In this document: positions 27,216 through 38,000 of the stretch, one piece after another
How positions within the stretch are numbered: the first letter of the stretch is position 1
Layout: each line of letters opens with the position of its first letter
DNA from: an uncultured Flavobacteriales bacterium
GTDB taxonomy: Bacteria > Bacteroidota > Bacteroidia > Flavobacteriales_D > Sanyastnellaceae
DNA length: 41,788 nucleotides
Direction of reading: 5' to 3'
Assembly (NCBI GenBank): GCA_938082505.1
Contig: CALLLH010000028.1
Location: forward strand, 1-41,788
The notes under the pieces: model-generated
What the model was told of the DNA's origin: nothing
Database searches by the model: none
What the model saw: the letters and a program-made list of their open reading frames with translations, nothing else
Position numbers and translations under genes: made by a program

Positions 27216-28634
27216 TCAATCCAATGAGTCATAGTCCAAACGGTCCAACAGGTAGACCATGGTGGTCAAAGCGGCCGCCCCCAGTTTCAACTCACGTTCA
27301 TGGACGTTCTCGAACACATCCCGATCGCTGTGGTGGTAATCGAAATACCGCTGGGAATTGGGCCGAAGTCCCACCATCAACGGCCGCTTGCCAGCCGGCT
27401 CCTCCTTCTTGAGTGGCCCGATGTCCACTCCTGCGCCCCCTCGACGCATGTCACCGACACCGTAATCCGCGAGTGACGAACTCCAGGACCGGACCGCTTC
27501 CGTGCCGGCATCAGATGCATCAATGGAGTATCCCCTCGGCGCATCACCCCCGGCATCACTTTCCACAGCAGCAACATGCCACTCCCCCTTTTCACGGGCG
27601 CGAAGCGCATAGGTCTTCCCCCCATTGTTTCCGTTCTCCTCATTGATGAAAAGCACAACCCGCAGCGTATGGCGGGGCACATAACCCAAGGCATGCAATG
27701 CGCGCAACACTTCAATGCTCTGCACGATGCCCGCTCCATCGTCATGGGCCCCCTCCCCGATATCCCAACTGTCCAAATGTCCTCCCACCACGATATAGCG
27801 GTCAGGATACTCAGAACCGGTCCATTCAGCGATGACATTGGCCTGTGTCCTGTCTTCGTGCAACACGCATCCCAATTCCATTCCCACCCGAACCTCATGG
27901 CCCTCATCCACCAATCGTGCGATCCTGCGCGCGTCCAATGTACTGACCGCCGCTGCCGGAACCTGGCGCACACCCTCCTCGTAACGCATGCCGCCCGTAT
28001 GAGGGAAAGTATCCAACGCGTGGGTCAACGAACGCACCAACGCCGCCGATCCCCCATGCAGCGCTGACTCGACCGCCCCCCTTGAGCGCTGCTCGTAGGC
28101 ACCGCCATATGCACTGCCTGCATTGATCATGAGTGGGTCCATGGGCCGATTGAAAAAGGCAATCCTCCCTTGGAGCCCTTCCTCTCCCCATCCTTCCAGG
28201 GTCTCGAAATCCCGGAACACCACCACCTCGGACTCCAACACCCCATCGGTCCCCACACTTCCACCCAAGGCAGCGATGCGCAAGGGCTCAGGATCACCCC
28301 CGTCCACCTTCATCCAAGCCCGTTCCCCATTGCCCCGTTCCCAATGGGGCACCACCACCGGCTGCATGCGCACGGCCCCGGCTCCAATCCCCTCCAAAGT
28401 CTTGCCTCCCCAGAGTATCGCATCATCTGCCTCCTTCGACCCGCTCAACCGGGCTCCGATCTCCTTGCACAACACCCTCAAATCATCATAGCACTGCCCT
28501 TCACCGAGAATGTGCGCATGAATGCGTTCCACCATCAACGAGTCAGGTGCAGACAACCGTTGGCCATCCTGCGCTTGGGCCACCCAAGCTGATGCCATCC
28601 ACACTACAATCAACCCTCTCTTGATTCCTTTCAT
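27216..28634 (-). CDS. Secreted M28-family zinc peptidase
   Basis: 472 residues. A signal peptide (KRGLIVVWMASAWVAQAQ) predicts export. A protease-associated-like region lies in the middle (about 120-240). The metallopeptidase domain shows the paired-metal ligands of M28 enzymes: GGHLDSWDIGEGAHDDGAG (first His and bridging Asp), NEENGNNGG (catalytic Glu pair), ESDAGGD and the final DYHHSDRD. All are intact, so it is probably an active amino- or carboxypeptidase of the glutamate carboxypeptidase type. ATG 28634 overlaps the end of the SDR gene by four bases. Confidence 0.9.
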   Translation of the reverse strand: MKGIKRGLIVVWMASAWVAQAQDGQRLSAPDSLMVERIHAHILGEGQCYDDLRVLCKEIGARLSGSKEADDAILWGGKTLEGIGAGAVRMQPVVVPHWERGNGERAWMKVDGGDPEPLRIAALGGSVGTDGVLESEVVVFRDFETLEGWGEEGLQGRIAFFNRPMDPLMINAGSAYGGAYEQRSRGAVESALHGGSAALVRSLTHALDTFPHTGGMRYEEGVRQVPAAAVSTLDARRIARLVDEGHEVRVGMELGCVLHEDRTQANVIAEWTGSEYPDRYIVVGGHLDSWDIGEGAHDDGAGIVQSIEVLRALHALGYVPRHTLRVVLFINEENGNNGGKTYALRAREKGEWHVAAVESDAGGDAPRGYSIDASDAGTEAVRSWSSSLADYGVGDMRRGGAGVDIGPLKKEEPAGKRPLMVGLRPNSQRYFDYHHSDRDVFENVHERELKLGAAALTTMVYLLDRLDYDSLD

Positions 28635-29410
28635 GACATCCAGCTTCCATTGTTCAAATCCAAACCTTGTCCAGTGATGCCACGTTGCTCGGAGGACATC
28701 AACCAAGCCACGAAATCAGCCACATCTTCAGGCTGACTCATCCTTCCCGTGGGCAGGAATGCGCACTGTTGCGCATGGCACTGCTCATAGGTCATGCCCT
28801 GCGCATCGGCCATCCGCTGAATCGAATCCCGGGCCATGTCCGTCTCCACCCAACCCGGACAAACCGCATTGACCAGAATTCCATCATTTCCCCACTCCAC
28901 AGCCCAGCTCCGAACCAATCCCAATAGAGCGGTCTTGGATGCCACATAAGCCGACTGCCCAGGTACCCCAAACCTCGCCAGCACGCTCGATGTCACAACG
29001 GCATGGGTGATGTCCGATTTGGCCGCCTTCAAATACGGGTAGGCCGTATTCATGGTCACATACACCCCGGTCACATTTGCGCGGATGATCTCATCCCAGC
29101 GGTCCAAGGATGCATCCTCATGGTAATCATTGGCTCCCCCGATTCCTGCATTGGCAAAAACCCCGACCAACATCCGTTCAGGCACCGACGTCATATGCTC
29201 TGCCAAAGCGTGCGAAAAGGCCCTCCTGTCAGCAACATCCAAGGCCAACACAGCATGGCAAGCTGGCCGCTCCAATGCATCCATTGTCTCCTCCAATACA
29301 CCTCTCCTGCGCCCGACCAACAGAACGTCATGGCCCTCCCCTGCCATACGGATTGCCGAAGCCCTTCCAATCCCGGACCCTGCGCCTGTAATCAATACCG
29401 TCTTCCTCAT
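28631..29410 (-). CDS. Short-chain dehydrogenase/reductase
   Basis: 259 residues, classical SDR fold. TGAGSGIGRA at residues 7-16 binds the nucleotide, NAGIGG follows strand 4, and the active site has a serine in VVTSSVL with Y-V-A-S-K. An Arg/Gly-rich VGRRRG after strand 2 suggests NADP preference, by analogy. Substrate is unknown. It is the first gene of a five-gene minus-strand operon with the peptidase, nitroreductase, small membrane protein and barrel protein. Confidence 0.9.
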   Translation of the reverse strand: MRKTVLITGAGSGIGRASAIRMAGEGHDVLLVGRRRGVLEETMDALERPACHAVLALDVADRRAFSHALAEHMTSVPERMLVGVFANAGIGGANDYHEDASLDRWDEIIRANVTGVYVTMNTAYPYLKAAKSDITHAVVTSSVLARFGVPGQSAYVASKTALLGLVRSWAVEWGNDGILVNAVCPGWVETDMARDSIQRMADAQGMTYEQCHAQQCAFLPTGRMSQPEDVADFVAWLMSSEQRGITGQGLDLNNGSWMS

Positions 29411-29430
29411 GTTGCGAAGATGGGGATTAC

Positions 29431-29465
29431 TGAAAAGAGAAAGGCCCGACTTGCGTCGGGCCTTT
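29431..29465 (-). terminator. Intrinsic terminator after giant repeat gene
   Basis: AAAGGCCCGAC (29440-29450), loop TTGC, GTCGGGCCTTT (29455-29465): a perfect 11-bp stem. Read on the minus strand it is followed by CTCTTTTC, and it stands 48 bases after the stop of the giant gene. Confidence 0.9.
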
Positions 29466-29512
29466 CCAAGATTTTGAGTGTGGGTTTTGCGTCCACACGC
29501 ACTGCATGTCGA

Positions 29513-32500
29513 TCAGCAGTCGGTACCGAAGGCACCGAGGAAGATCAGCAAGTCTGACGTCGTCGTCTGTCCGTCACCATTGAGGTCGGTCGGGCAGGGG
29601 TTGGCGATCTCAAAGGTGCAGGAGCCGTCATCGTTCGTGGCGGCTTCCTCGTAATTGGATGCATCCGGGTAGGTACAACCCATCACGTAGTTCGTGAAGT
29701 CACAGAGATCGTTGTTCTCAATGTCGACACTGTCTGCTGAGACGTAGTTGGGCGCAAACGGCAGGGTACAACCCTCGGTACAAGCGGTACCGAGACCCAC
29801 ACTGTACGTTCCGGGACCACCGCTCGTGTTGTTGAATGCACTTCCACTGATCGTCCAGCTCACCTCACTCGGGAAGGAACCGTTGGTGACAATCAGCGTG
29901 TAACAACCCGCAGCATCAACACAGACAGGGTCGGTGTCGAATTCGCCGTCATTCTCGTTGGAAGCGAGTCCGCCTTCTGCAACAAGGTTGCCATCTGCGT
30001 CATAGAAACTGTATGTGGCACCGTTCCATCCGTCGCCGAAGCTGTCAAACATGTTGAACTCAATGAAGGCACCGAAGCAGCAGGAACCATCATCCACTGA
30101 AGCGAAGGGATTGTAGTTCACAGCATCAGAGTTGGTGCAACCGAGACAGCTGAAATCACAGAACGAGTTGTCAGCAAAGTCAACCGGACCATTGTAGTTG
30201 CAAGCCGTCTCATCCGCACAACCGGTAGTCGGAGCAGGTGCACAGGTGATGGCCAGACTGATGAAGTAGGCCGATCCAGATGCACAGCTGACAGAACCAT
30301 CGGAATAGAAGCTGACCGTCAGTGAATCAACACCGATCACCAAGCTCTCGTCAGGATCCACGTCACTGTTGTACAGGTTGGCACCTGTAGCTGCATCATC
30401 GATGGTCAATTCATCCCAACCCTGCTCGATGGCAGTGCCTGCCAAGTCAACCACGATTGTTCCACCGTTCGGGTTCACCAAGGTGAAACTCCAAGACTCG
30501 TTGTTGGCGTAACAGTAGGACCAGGTCTCCGTGTCACAACCGAGGCAGCTCGTGTAGTCACAGGGGTCATCCGCGTCGTCCACGTTCGCTTCACTATTGT
30601 AGTTGCAGGCCAATTCGTCCATACAGCCATATACGACTGGCTCACATGTCACGCTCAATTCGAACGGACCTCCAAGGGAGCCTGCACCTGCTGCCACCAA
30701 GATGGAGTAAGTATTGGCCATGTCATCAGAGATGAATTGGAAGGTCTCGCCGTTATCACAGGTCTCAGACATCGTCTCAGTGTTGCCACCTTCAGACCAG
30801 CAAATCAGGCTTGAACATGTGCCGGTTCCACCGAAGATGCTGAACGTCTGGCTGATTGTAGCCCCTGCTGGGAGGTTGAATGGGCTAGCATCCACAGAGA
30901 AGCTCGTGCTCTCGGAATCCCCATACTCTCCACCGCTGGCAAGCACGCCATCAGGTCCGGACAAGCTGTAGGATCCAGTACCAAATGAGCAGCAAATACC
31001 ATCACCGAAGGAGTCGTACATCGTGAAGGTGTATGATCCTGGGGGTACACATGTGCTCAAGTTGTTCAAACCGGAAGAGATGCCTCCGCTCCATACCACG
31101 GTTCCACCACTGTTGGCGAGCTCAAAGGAGGTCTCACCCGGATAGTTGTCGGAAATGATCTGCAGGTCCAAACACACCGTCGGATCAGTAGAACACTCAC
31201 CCGAGCACAAAGACGAAGCCACACCCATGGTGTTGATCACGTTCGCCGTGATACCGTCCAGCTCACTGCCTTCGTTTGTGAAATAAACCGTGTAGTCACC
31301 ACCTCCAAGCACCTGGTAGTAGTCGTTGAACACAGTCGGGAACAATTCACCCGCAGCAATTTCCGCGATGGTATCACCGTTGTAGACGATCACCGCACTG
31401 ATGTTCTGGTAATTGTCGATGTTCAGGCTGTTCACTTCAAGGACAGCATCTGGCGTGTCGATTTCCTGGAAGACCTCAAAGACAGAGTTCACGGTGGAAC
31501 CGCATGTGCTGATTGTGATCAGCTGCTCTTGTCCTGCATTGTCCAGGGTATACCAGACACCACTACCACTACCACCGCATGCATTCGTGCCGCCTGCAGA
31601 AGTAGCTCCACCCGAGTTTCCACCGAGAATCTCACCACACGCAATCGGCAATGCGTTCTCGCAGCTGTCATTCGGCTGGGTCACCCCAACATACAGACAT
31701 CCACTGTTCACTGTGGCATTCGGGTTATAGTTGGACGCAGTTTCGTCCGTACAGCCTGAAACCTCTGCCGACATCGTGATGTTGTATGACCCACAGTCAG
31801 AAGGTTGCGTAGTCCACAAGAAGAGGTAGTAGGTATTGGCAACATTGGGCTGGTTGATGCTCACCGTTACGGGACCTACCTGCTCAGCAGCGAAATACTG
31901 GTTCATTTCCTCTTGGACGGATCCCTGAACAACGCCGGAGGACATGTCCGCCAAATCGTTGCAGTCATTGCCATTGTAGGTAGCCCAACCAATGGCGCCC
32001 GTGCCGGTAGCATCGACCGTGATGTTGTACAGGTTGTACGTGGAATCCACTTCAACCTCGTACCACACGCCATATGCTGTGGCGTAGATGCTCAGGCTCG
32101 GCATTCCGAAGTCCTCGTCCGCACCGGTGCAGCAGAGGCTACCGTTGTAGGAACCCCCATTGACCAATGGCAACGCCACATCATTGCAGAGGTTGTCGTT
32201 CACCGGGAAACCATCGGGACACAATGCACAGTTGGCCTCGATCACGATGCCGGTCTGGCTGGAAGTGCTTCCGAAGTGACCAACACGAATCAGGTAGTTG
32301 TTGCCCTGCACAGCGTTGATGCTGACGATGGAGTTGAAACTACCCGTCGTGCCACTACCGCAACCGGCCACACCAGAATCATCATTCGTAGCAATCGCGG
32401 TGAGCGTGCCATCCGTGTTCAATTCAAAAACAATCACGTCCGTGTCGGTAACACCATTGTCCGCATCAGCAGAAGCACAGGTATTGAACGTGACCTGATA

Positions 32501-34774
32501 ATCATTGTCCGCATTGAACTCGTACCAGATAGCTCCACTATTGGAAATGCTGTTGCCCAAGACAGTGGTACCACTGTACTCGTCACCGTTGGAGTTCTCG
32601 AGCGAACCCGTCAGGATCAACTCACAGGCGATGGCCTGGGCATCCTCCGGATTGTCGTTGGCCGGCGGGAATTCACAAGTACCATCATCCACAGAGGCAG
32701 AGATGTTGTAGTTGTTACCCAACGGATCTGTACATCCAGGGAATGCGCAATCCGTGACATCAAGACCACCGAGCGCCACGGGGTATCCATCCGTGGGACC
32801 GTAGGTCATGGGTGCATAAACGTTTCCGAGGTTGTCGGAGAGGGCCCAGCCTTCCGTAGAGAAGATGGAGCCGGTACTGAAGGTATAGCAACCGATGTCA
32901 AGGCAGTTGATTACCTCGATTGTGGTAGCCCCTGCAGCCATGGTTCCCGTCAAGACCGTATCGCCAGTCTCCTCATCCACCACATAGTAATCATTTCCGA
33001 GACTCCATCCAGTGGCAAAGTCATCTTGCAATGTCATGTAGAAACCGAGCTGTCCATTGTCACATACGACACACGAATTGTCGTCAATGGTGGCATCTGG
33101 GTTGTAATTGATGGCTGCTGGCAGGGTGCAACCGCTCAAGCAAGTTGCTTCTTCAGCTCCAAAGCCGATATCGTAGACACCAAGGCTTCCGTCATGAATG
33201 ATGTTGCCATCAAAATCCAAGATGTACCAGTCAGGGTTGCCTGCGGGAGAACCGCCGCCGCCTGAGAACTGAAGACAAGCATCATTGGGGATGCAGAACT
33301 GCCAGTAACCATCCACCACGGATCCTTCGAATTCAGGAGTGTAGAGGTCGTTGTTGTAACCGGCATAGACCAGCGTATCACCATTGGCCTCATAGATGTA
33401 AGCAGCGTTGTTACCCCAGAAGAGGTAAATGTCATGGTTCAGATGCAGGATGTAACTCGTGCTGTCCGGATTGTCGACACACTCAGGAGAGAAGCAGGAA
33501 CCATCATCATTGGTGGCGTCGGCCTCATAGTTGAAAGCATTGCTGTCCGTGCAACCACAAATCAAGCCGGGTCCAGCAACACCGAAGACACCAAAGCCGT
33601 CATTGGCCGTGAAGTCATACAAGATTGCTCCCGTATTGTAGTCAATGATCTGCCACTCCTTCTCGCCGGGGTATACACCTCCTGAAATCTCGAGGACGTA
33701 GCACTCAGTAGTAGAGAGACAGAAGAAGTCATATCCCTGCGTTCCTGGATCAACCGTAAAGATGGCCTCATCCAAGGATCCGGAATTCAGGATTTCACCG
33801 GCTTGATTGCTCAACGTGTAAGTTGCTCCGTCCCATCCGTCTCCGAACGTGTCGTACATCATGAATTGAACGAGTACGTCGTCCGGGTTGTCACAACTTG
33901 GGAAGACACAGCTTCCATCGTCAACCGTTGCATCGCCGCTGTAATTCAACGCCTCGACATCGGTACAGCCGCAGACTTCAGCGGTCAAGCCATAATAGAA
34001 GCTTTCCGTGCCACCGCCATTGTCACCGGCGATGATGGATCCTGTGTAAACGTTGACCAATGTCCAACCAATCTCAGAAAGGAAGCTTCCGCCTCCACTG
34101 ACTACCTGGTAGCAAGCACCCACAGGAATACAGAGGGTATCCTGGCCAGCATTAGGGCCGCCACCAGTTCCACCGGTTCCGGTTATGGATTCGTCAAGAC
34201 TGCCACTCGCAATCAAAACGTCATCCGCATAAATCTCATAAGTATTGCCATTCCAACCATCTCCCCAGGAGTCGGTCATGCTCATGAAGACCATGGTCTG
34301 AGAGCTATCCGGACAAATGTCATACAGACAGCTTCCATCATTGAGCGTAGCATCTGCGTCGTAGTTCAACGCCGTCGCATCTGTACATCCGGGGAGGTCA
34401 GTAATGAGTGAGAAGACAAATGTTGACCCGCTTCCGGAGACAGACCCGGCGCAGTCGCCGGTACAATTCAGAACACCGCCATCGACGGTTATTTCAGTAC
34501 CGCCATCTCCGAAGGTATCGTTGATGTAGACGGTGTAGTCCCCTGCTCCGAATGAAGCAATGCTGTAGGTGAAGTCGCTGTTGCCAACCCCACCCCACAA
34601 GTCAAAGCCTGAGACATCCAGAATGGTGTCTCCATTGAAGGTTACTATAACGGTCGTGACTTCCTCAGGCCAAGTATCGGATGAGAAAGTAATTGACTGC
34701 GCCTGTAGCGACGCGAAGAGGGCGATGGCAAAAGTGCCAAGCGTCCCTCGGAGAATGGAAGTTCTCAGGTTCAT
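29513..34774 (-). CDS. Giant secreted cysteine-repeat protein A
   Basis: 1753 residues with a signal peptide (ILRGTLGTFAIALFASLQAQ). It is acidic and rich in Asp, Gly, Asn, Ser, Tyr and Cys. An N-terminal beta domain (to about residue 127) is followed by eleven GCTD..A.NY...A...DGSC repeats, several degenerate. They alternate with jelly-roll-like modules marked by D.(F/W)GDGWNG, GCY and a W, and with modules of the type NDSCENALPIACG...GVWY...STCG. A second copy of the N-terminal domain lies inside one of these modules. The C-terminus is PCPTDLNGDGQTTTSDLLIF, an EF-hand/dockerin-like motif; no type IX sorting domain follows. Function is unknown; a surface or matrix protein is likely. ATG 34774 is used because the signal peptide starts there. 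Confidence 0.85.
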   Translation of the reverse strand: MNLRTSILRGTLGTFAIALFASLQAQSITFSSDTWPEEVTTVIVTFNGDTILDVSGFDLWGGVGNSDFTYSIASFGAGDYTVYINDTFGDGGTEITVDGGVLNCTGDCAGSVSGSGSTFVFSLITDLPGCTDATALNYDADATLNDGSCLYDICPDSSQTMVFMSMTDSWGDGWNGNTYEIYADDVLIASGSLDESITGTGGTGGGPNAGQDTLCIPVGACYQVVSGGGSFLSEIGWTLVNVYTGSIIAGDNGGGTESFYYGLTAEVCGCTDVEALNYSGDATVDDGSCVFPSCDNPDDVLVQFMMYDTFGDGWDGATYTLSNQAGEILNSGSLDEAIFTVDPGTQGYDFFCLSTTECYVLEISGGVYPGEKEWQIIDYNTGAILYDFTANDGFGVFGVAGPGLICGCTDSNAFNYEADATNDDGSCFSPECVDNPDSTSYILHLNHDIYLFWGNNAAYIYEANGDTLVYAGYNNDLYTPEFEGSVVDGYWQFCIPNDACLQFSGGGGSPAGNPDWYILDFDGNIIHDGSLGVYDIGFGAEEATCLSGCTLPAAINYNPDATIDDNSCVVCDNGQLGFYMTLQDDFATGWSLGNDYYVVDEETGDTVLTGTMAAGATTIEVINCLDIGCYTFSTGSIFSTEGWALSDNLGNVYAPMTYGPTDGYPVALGGLDVTDCAFPGCTDPLGNNYNISASVDDGTCEFPPANDNPEDAQAIACELILTGSLENSNGDEYSGTTVLGNSISNSGAIWYEFNADNDYQVTFNTCASADADNGVTDTDVIVFELNTDGTLTAIATNDDSGVAGCGSGTTGSFNSIVSINAVQGNNYLIRVGHFGSTSSQTGIVIEANCALCPDGFPVNDNLCNDVALPLVNGGSYNGSLCCTGADEDFGMPSLSIYATAYGVWYEVEVDSTYNLYNITVDATGTGAIGWATYNGNDCNDLADMSSGVVQGSVQEEMNQYFAAEQVGPVTVSINQPNVANTYYLFLWTTQPSDCGSYNITMSAEVSGCTDETASNYNPNATVNSGCLYVGVTQPNDSCENALPIACGEILGGNSGGATSAGGTNACGGSGSGVWYTLDNAGQEQLITISTCGSTVNSVFEVFQEIDTPDAVLEVNSLNIDNYQNISAVIVYNGDTIAEIAAGELFPTVFNDYYQVLGGGDYTVYFTNEGSELDGITANVINTMGVASSLCSGECSTDPTVCLDLQIISDNYPGETSFELANSGGTVVWSGGISSGLNNLSTCVPPGSYTFTMYDSFGDGICCSFGTGSYSLSGPDGVLASGGEYGDSESTSFSVDASPFNLPAGATISQTFSIFGGTGTCSSLICWSEGGNTETMSETCDNGETFQFISDDMANTYSILVAAGAGSLGGPFELSVTCEPVVYGCMDELACNYNSEANVDDADDPCDYTSCLGCDTETWSYCYANNESWSFTLVNPNGGTIVVDLAGTAIEQGWDELTIDDAATGANLYNSDVDPDESLVIGVDSLTVSFYSDGSVSCASGSAYFISLAITCAPAPTTGCADETACNYNGPVDFADNSFCDFSCLGCTNSDAVNYNPFASVDDGSCCFGAFIEFNMFDSFGDGWNGATYSFYDADGNLVAEGGLASNENDGEFDTDPVCVDAAGCYTLIVTNGSFPSEVSWTISGSAFNNTSGGPGTYSVGLGTACTEGCTLPFAPNYVSADSVDIENNDLCDFTNYVMGCTYPDASNYEEAATNDDGSCTFEIANPCPTDLNGDGQTTTSDLLIFLGAFGTDC
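29516..29599 (-). other. C-terminal dockerin/EF-hand-like motif of protein A
   Basis: The last 28 codons encode a Cys-Pro-Thr-Asp-Leu-Asn-Gly-Asp-Gly loop followed by TTTSDLL and a hydrophobic FLGAFG. The D.N.DG.....D spacing is that of a calcium-binding dockerin or EF-hand half. The same motif ends the neighbouring paralogue. Confidence 0.75.
29600..34390 (-). repeat. Eleven GCTD-NY-DGSC protein repeats
   Basis: Eleven copies of a roughly 25-residue unit, first at about 34390 (GCTDATALNYDADATLNDGSC) and last ending before 29600. They are scattered between larger domains rather than head to tail. Some copies have lost a cysteine or the DGSC end. They diverge at DNA level, so this is an old protein repeat and not a recent DNA amplification. 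Confidence 0.8.
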
Positions 34775-34922
34775 GATTAAGGTTTTTTCCAATTGCCGGA
34801 GCAATATAGCGGAAACGAGACCGAAATAAGAAGGGATTCCGGGTAGAATTCCTCCAAACCCCGCTACACGGACTTATACGCCTCAACTCAGGTCGCTGAT
34901 TATCAAACATTCGATTATGAAT

Positions 34923-34948
34923 AACCCCGGATTCTACAGTCCGGGGCT
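34923..34948 (-). terminator. Intrinsic terminator after giant gene B
   Basis: CCCCGGA/TCCGGGG stem with an eight-base loop (34925-34946). On the minus strand it is followed by TTATTCATAAT. It lies between the two giant genes, so protein A likely has its own promoter in 34775-34920. Confidence 0.75.
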
Positions 34949-35008
34949 ATGTCAGTCGCCATATACGGCGCAAAAGAAATTTGTAAACGTCTCGACCTAT
35001 CCGAAACC

Positions 35009-38000
35009 TTATTCCAAACAGGGGTCTCCAAAGCTGATGAGGAACTCGAGCAGGTCCGCCGTGGTCGTAGCACCATCCTGATTGAGATCGGTAGGACACG
35101 GACTTTGCAGGATGAACTCACACGAACCGTCATCCTGGATGGCATCGGGGTTGTAGTTCTCTGCTATGTCATACTTGCACCCTCCACAGCCGTCAAAAAT
35201 GCAATCCTCGAGAACAGTAATGTTGGCGCTCGGATCGTAGTTGCACGCCACTGAGACGGTGCAACCCGAAATGCAATCCGAGTTGCCCACCTCGAAATAG
35301 ACAGGCCCTGAAGGGGCTCCTCCCGACGTAATGCCGCTGGAAGCACCCAACAACGTCCAACCCACCTCAACCGGGATGACGCCGGAGGAGACCTGGAGGT
35401 AGTAACAGCCATCGGCGAGACAGAAATTGTCGGTTCCACTCGTTCCTTCAGGCGTTACCGTGAAGCCGACACTCGGCAACCCACCCTGGGCCAGCAACAG
35501 TCCGTCTACACTGTAAAGACTGTATTGAGCACCATTCCAACCATCACCGAAGTCATCGGTCATCTGCAGGCGGATACAACTGTCGTAGCAGCAATCATCC
35601 GTGGAAATGGTGGCGGTCTCATCGTAATTGCAGGCCGAGGCATCCGTGCATCCTGCACAACTCTCATAATCGCAGGAACCATTGTCCGCGCTGGCCTCAG
35701 GTTCATAGTTGCAGGCTCCAGAATCGATGCACCCACAGAGCACACCTCCAAGGGAGAAGTTGACAGAACCTATCGTTCCGGAGACGATTTCGCCATCCAG
35801 ACCGGAGAGGGTCCAGCTGATTTCCTCATCGAAATCACCGCCTCCCACTATCATGGTGTAACATCCCTCCACGAGACAAAAGGTGTCGAAACCCTCGTCT
35901 CCACCCAAGAAATTGTCGACGTCAAGGATGTAGTCCGCACTGTCCAGGTTTCCGATGATCAGCGTATCTCCAGACGCATCCGTCAAGTAGTAGTCGGCAC
36001 CATTCCATCCGTCTCCGAAGCTGTCGAACATGTCGAACTTGAGCGCAATGCCATCTGTAGCGTCCACAGGACAGGCACAACCCAGGAAGTCACAGGATCC
36101 ATCCTCGATGTTGGCTTCAGAATTGAAGTTGCAGGCCACATCGTTCGTACAACCCTCCACCGCTGGCGCGCAGCTGAGACTGACTTCGACTGTTCCGTTG
36201 TCGTCCGTCACGGGATTACCATCGGCGTCCTCTGCGCTGACGTAAGCATAATAGAAGCGTCCTGGTTCCGAGATGAACTGCACCCAGGCATCGTCCTGAT
36301 CGAAGAAACCACAATTGATGAAGTCCGACTCCTCAGAAGCATAGACCCCGTCCTCCACGGTCAGGACGCATTCGAACAGCGCAGGTATTCCACCGGCACA
36401 GACCTGATCGCTGACGTAGAGGTTCAGCTTGGAATCAATATTGGATCCACACAAGCTGAGCGTATGCAAATCGCCCGTGCCCTCGAAGGTGTACCAGATG
36501 CCCGGTCCCGGCACCGGATCACACCCGTTGATCAGGTTCGGTGCACCCAGGTTGGTTGCCCCACCGGTGGACCCGGTGGCTGTTGAATTGCAATCCAAGC
36601 TCGTGGCCGAACCGCAGGTGTTGTTGGCAGGAACCACACCGGCATAATCGCAGCTTCCATCGTCCATTGTGGCCGTGGAATCGTAGTTCGGCGCCACTGG
36701 ATCCATGCATCCGAGATAGACCCCCGTGGTAAGGAACTGGTATTGACCACAGTCCTCCGGGTCCGTGGTGAACACATAGAACAGGTAGTCCGTGTTGGGC
36801 TGCAGTACCGTGAACTCGCTGATCTCACCCGCGCATTGCTCAGAGACAAGACAACCCACCTGCGCCTCGAGGTCTCCGCAAGTACCCACGTCGAAAATCG
36901 CAAGACCAATGTTCGCCGCACTCAGGTTGAGGAGGTCGAAGAAGAACGTCTCATAGTCCAGACTGTTGAACTGGAACCAGACACCATAGCTGGTCTGGAA
37001 ACCGGCGAGGAAGCTGACGTCCACATTGTCAGGGCTGGAGCAGCAGACGGAGCCCACATGGGGCACCCCATTCTCAAGCTCAAGCGAACTGGCACAATCA
37101 TCGTTGATGGGCGCACCACTAGAACAGTCCACACATTCAACGGAAAGCAGGAACTCGTCTCCACTCGTGTATTCGCTGAAGCGCGTCACGTGGATGTAGT
37201 AGTCTTCGCCCTGCTCCACATTGAAGGCCACCTCACTCATGAAGCCCTCCGAACAACCGTCGTCGTTACCTCCGAGGCACTCCAGGTTGTCGAGGTCGCC
37301 GTTGACCGGTTGGAAAACGAAGACCTGAGAGTCGAAGAGGGGGTTGCCGGCGGGATTGAACGCATCCGTGCCACAGGTGGAGAGCACCATCTGCTGGTCC
37401 GCCTGTGCGTTGAACACGTACCAAACGCCCGCTGCGTTGATCTCCTGTCCGGAGCAGGTCGTACCCACGAGCCCTTCTCCGTCCACGGCGTAGGTCAACG
37501 TACCCGCAATCTGCGCTCCGCACTGGACCGCCTGTGCACTGTACGCGTAGTTGTTGGTCGGCGGACACTCACAGGAACCATCGTCCTCCGTGGCACTGGG
37601 GTTGTAGTTCAGGCAGAAAGGATCGGTACAGCCGAGGAAAGTGCAGGAGCTCGTCTCGCCGAAATCGATGCCGAAGCTCGACACTTCGTCAACCCCCGTT
37701 CCATAGAAGTTGCCCACCACATCCTCGAGGTACCAACCGATGTCATCGGCGTCATCCCCGGGGGTGATGTCAAACAGGTAACAGCCCGGCTGAAGACACA
37801 CAAGGTCCTTTCCATTGGTGAGCCCATCTCCATCGTCAGCGCCATCGAGGTCCCCCGTTGCCTCGATGTTGCCATCGAGGTCCGAGATGTAGTACACACC
37901 GCCGTTCCAGCCATCGCCAAAGGCATCGGTCATGGTGACCTCGAGAATCAACTCGCCAGCACTGCAATAGACGCAGCTGCCATCGTCGATGGAGGCCGTC

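Noticed and set aside
29513..29600. Type IX secretion C-terminal domain on the giant proteins
   Set aside because: No beta-sandwich sorting domain with the usual terminal motif is visible; the end is a dockerin-like peptide.
31805..33265. Open frame of 486 codons antisense to giant gene A (and a similar one at 38312-39631 over gene B)
   Set aside because: The repeats on the coding strand rarely produce stops on the complement; the translations (Val, Ile, Arg, Thr rich) show no domain or signal peptide.
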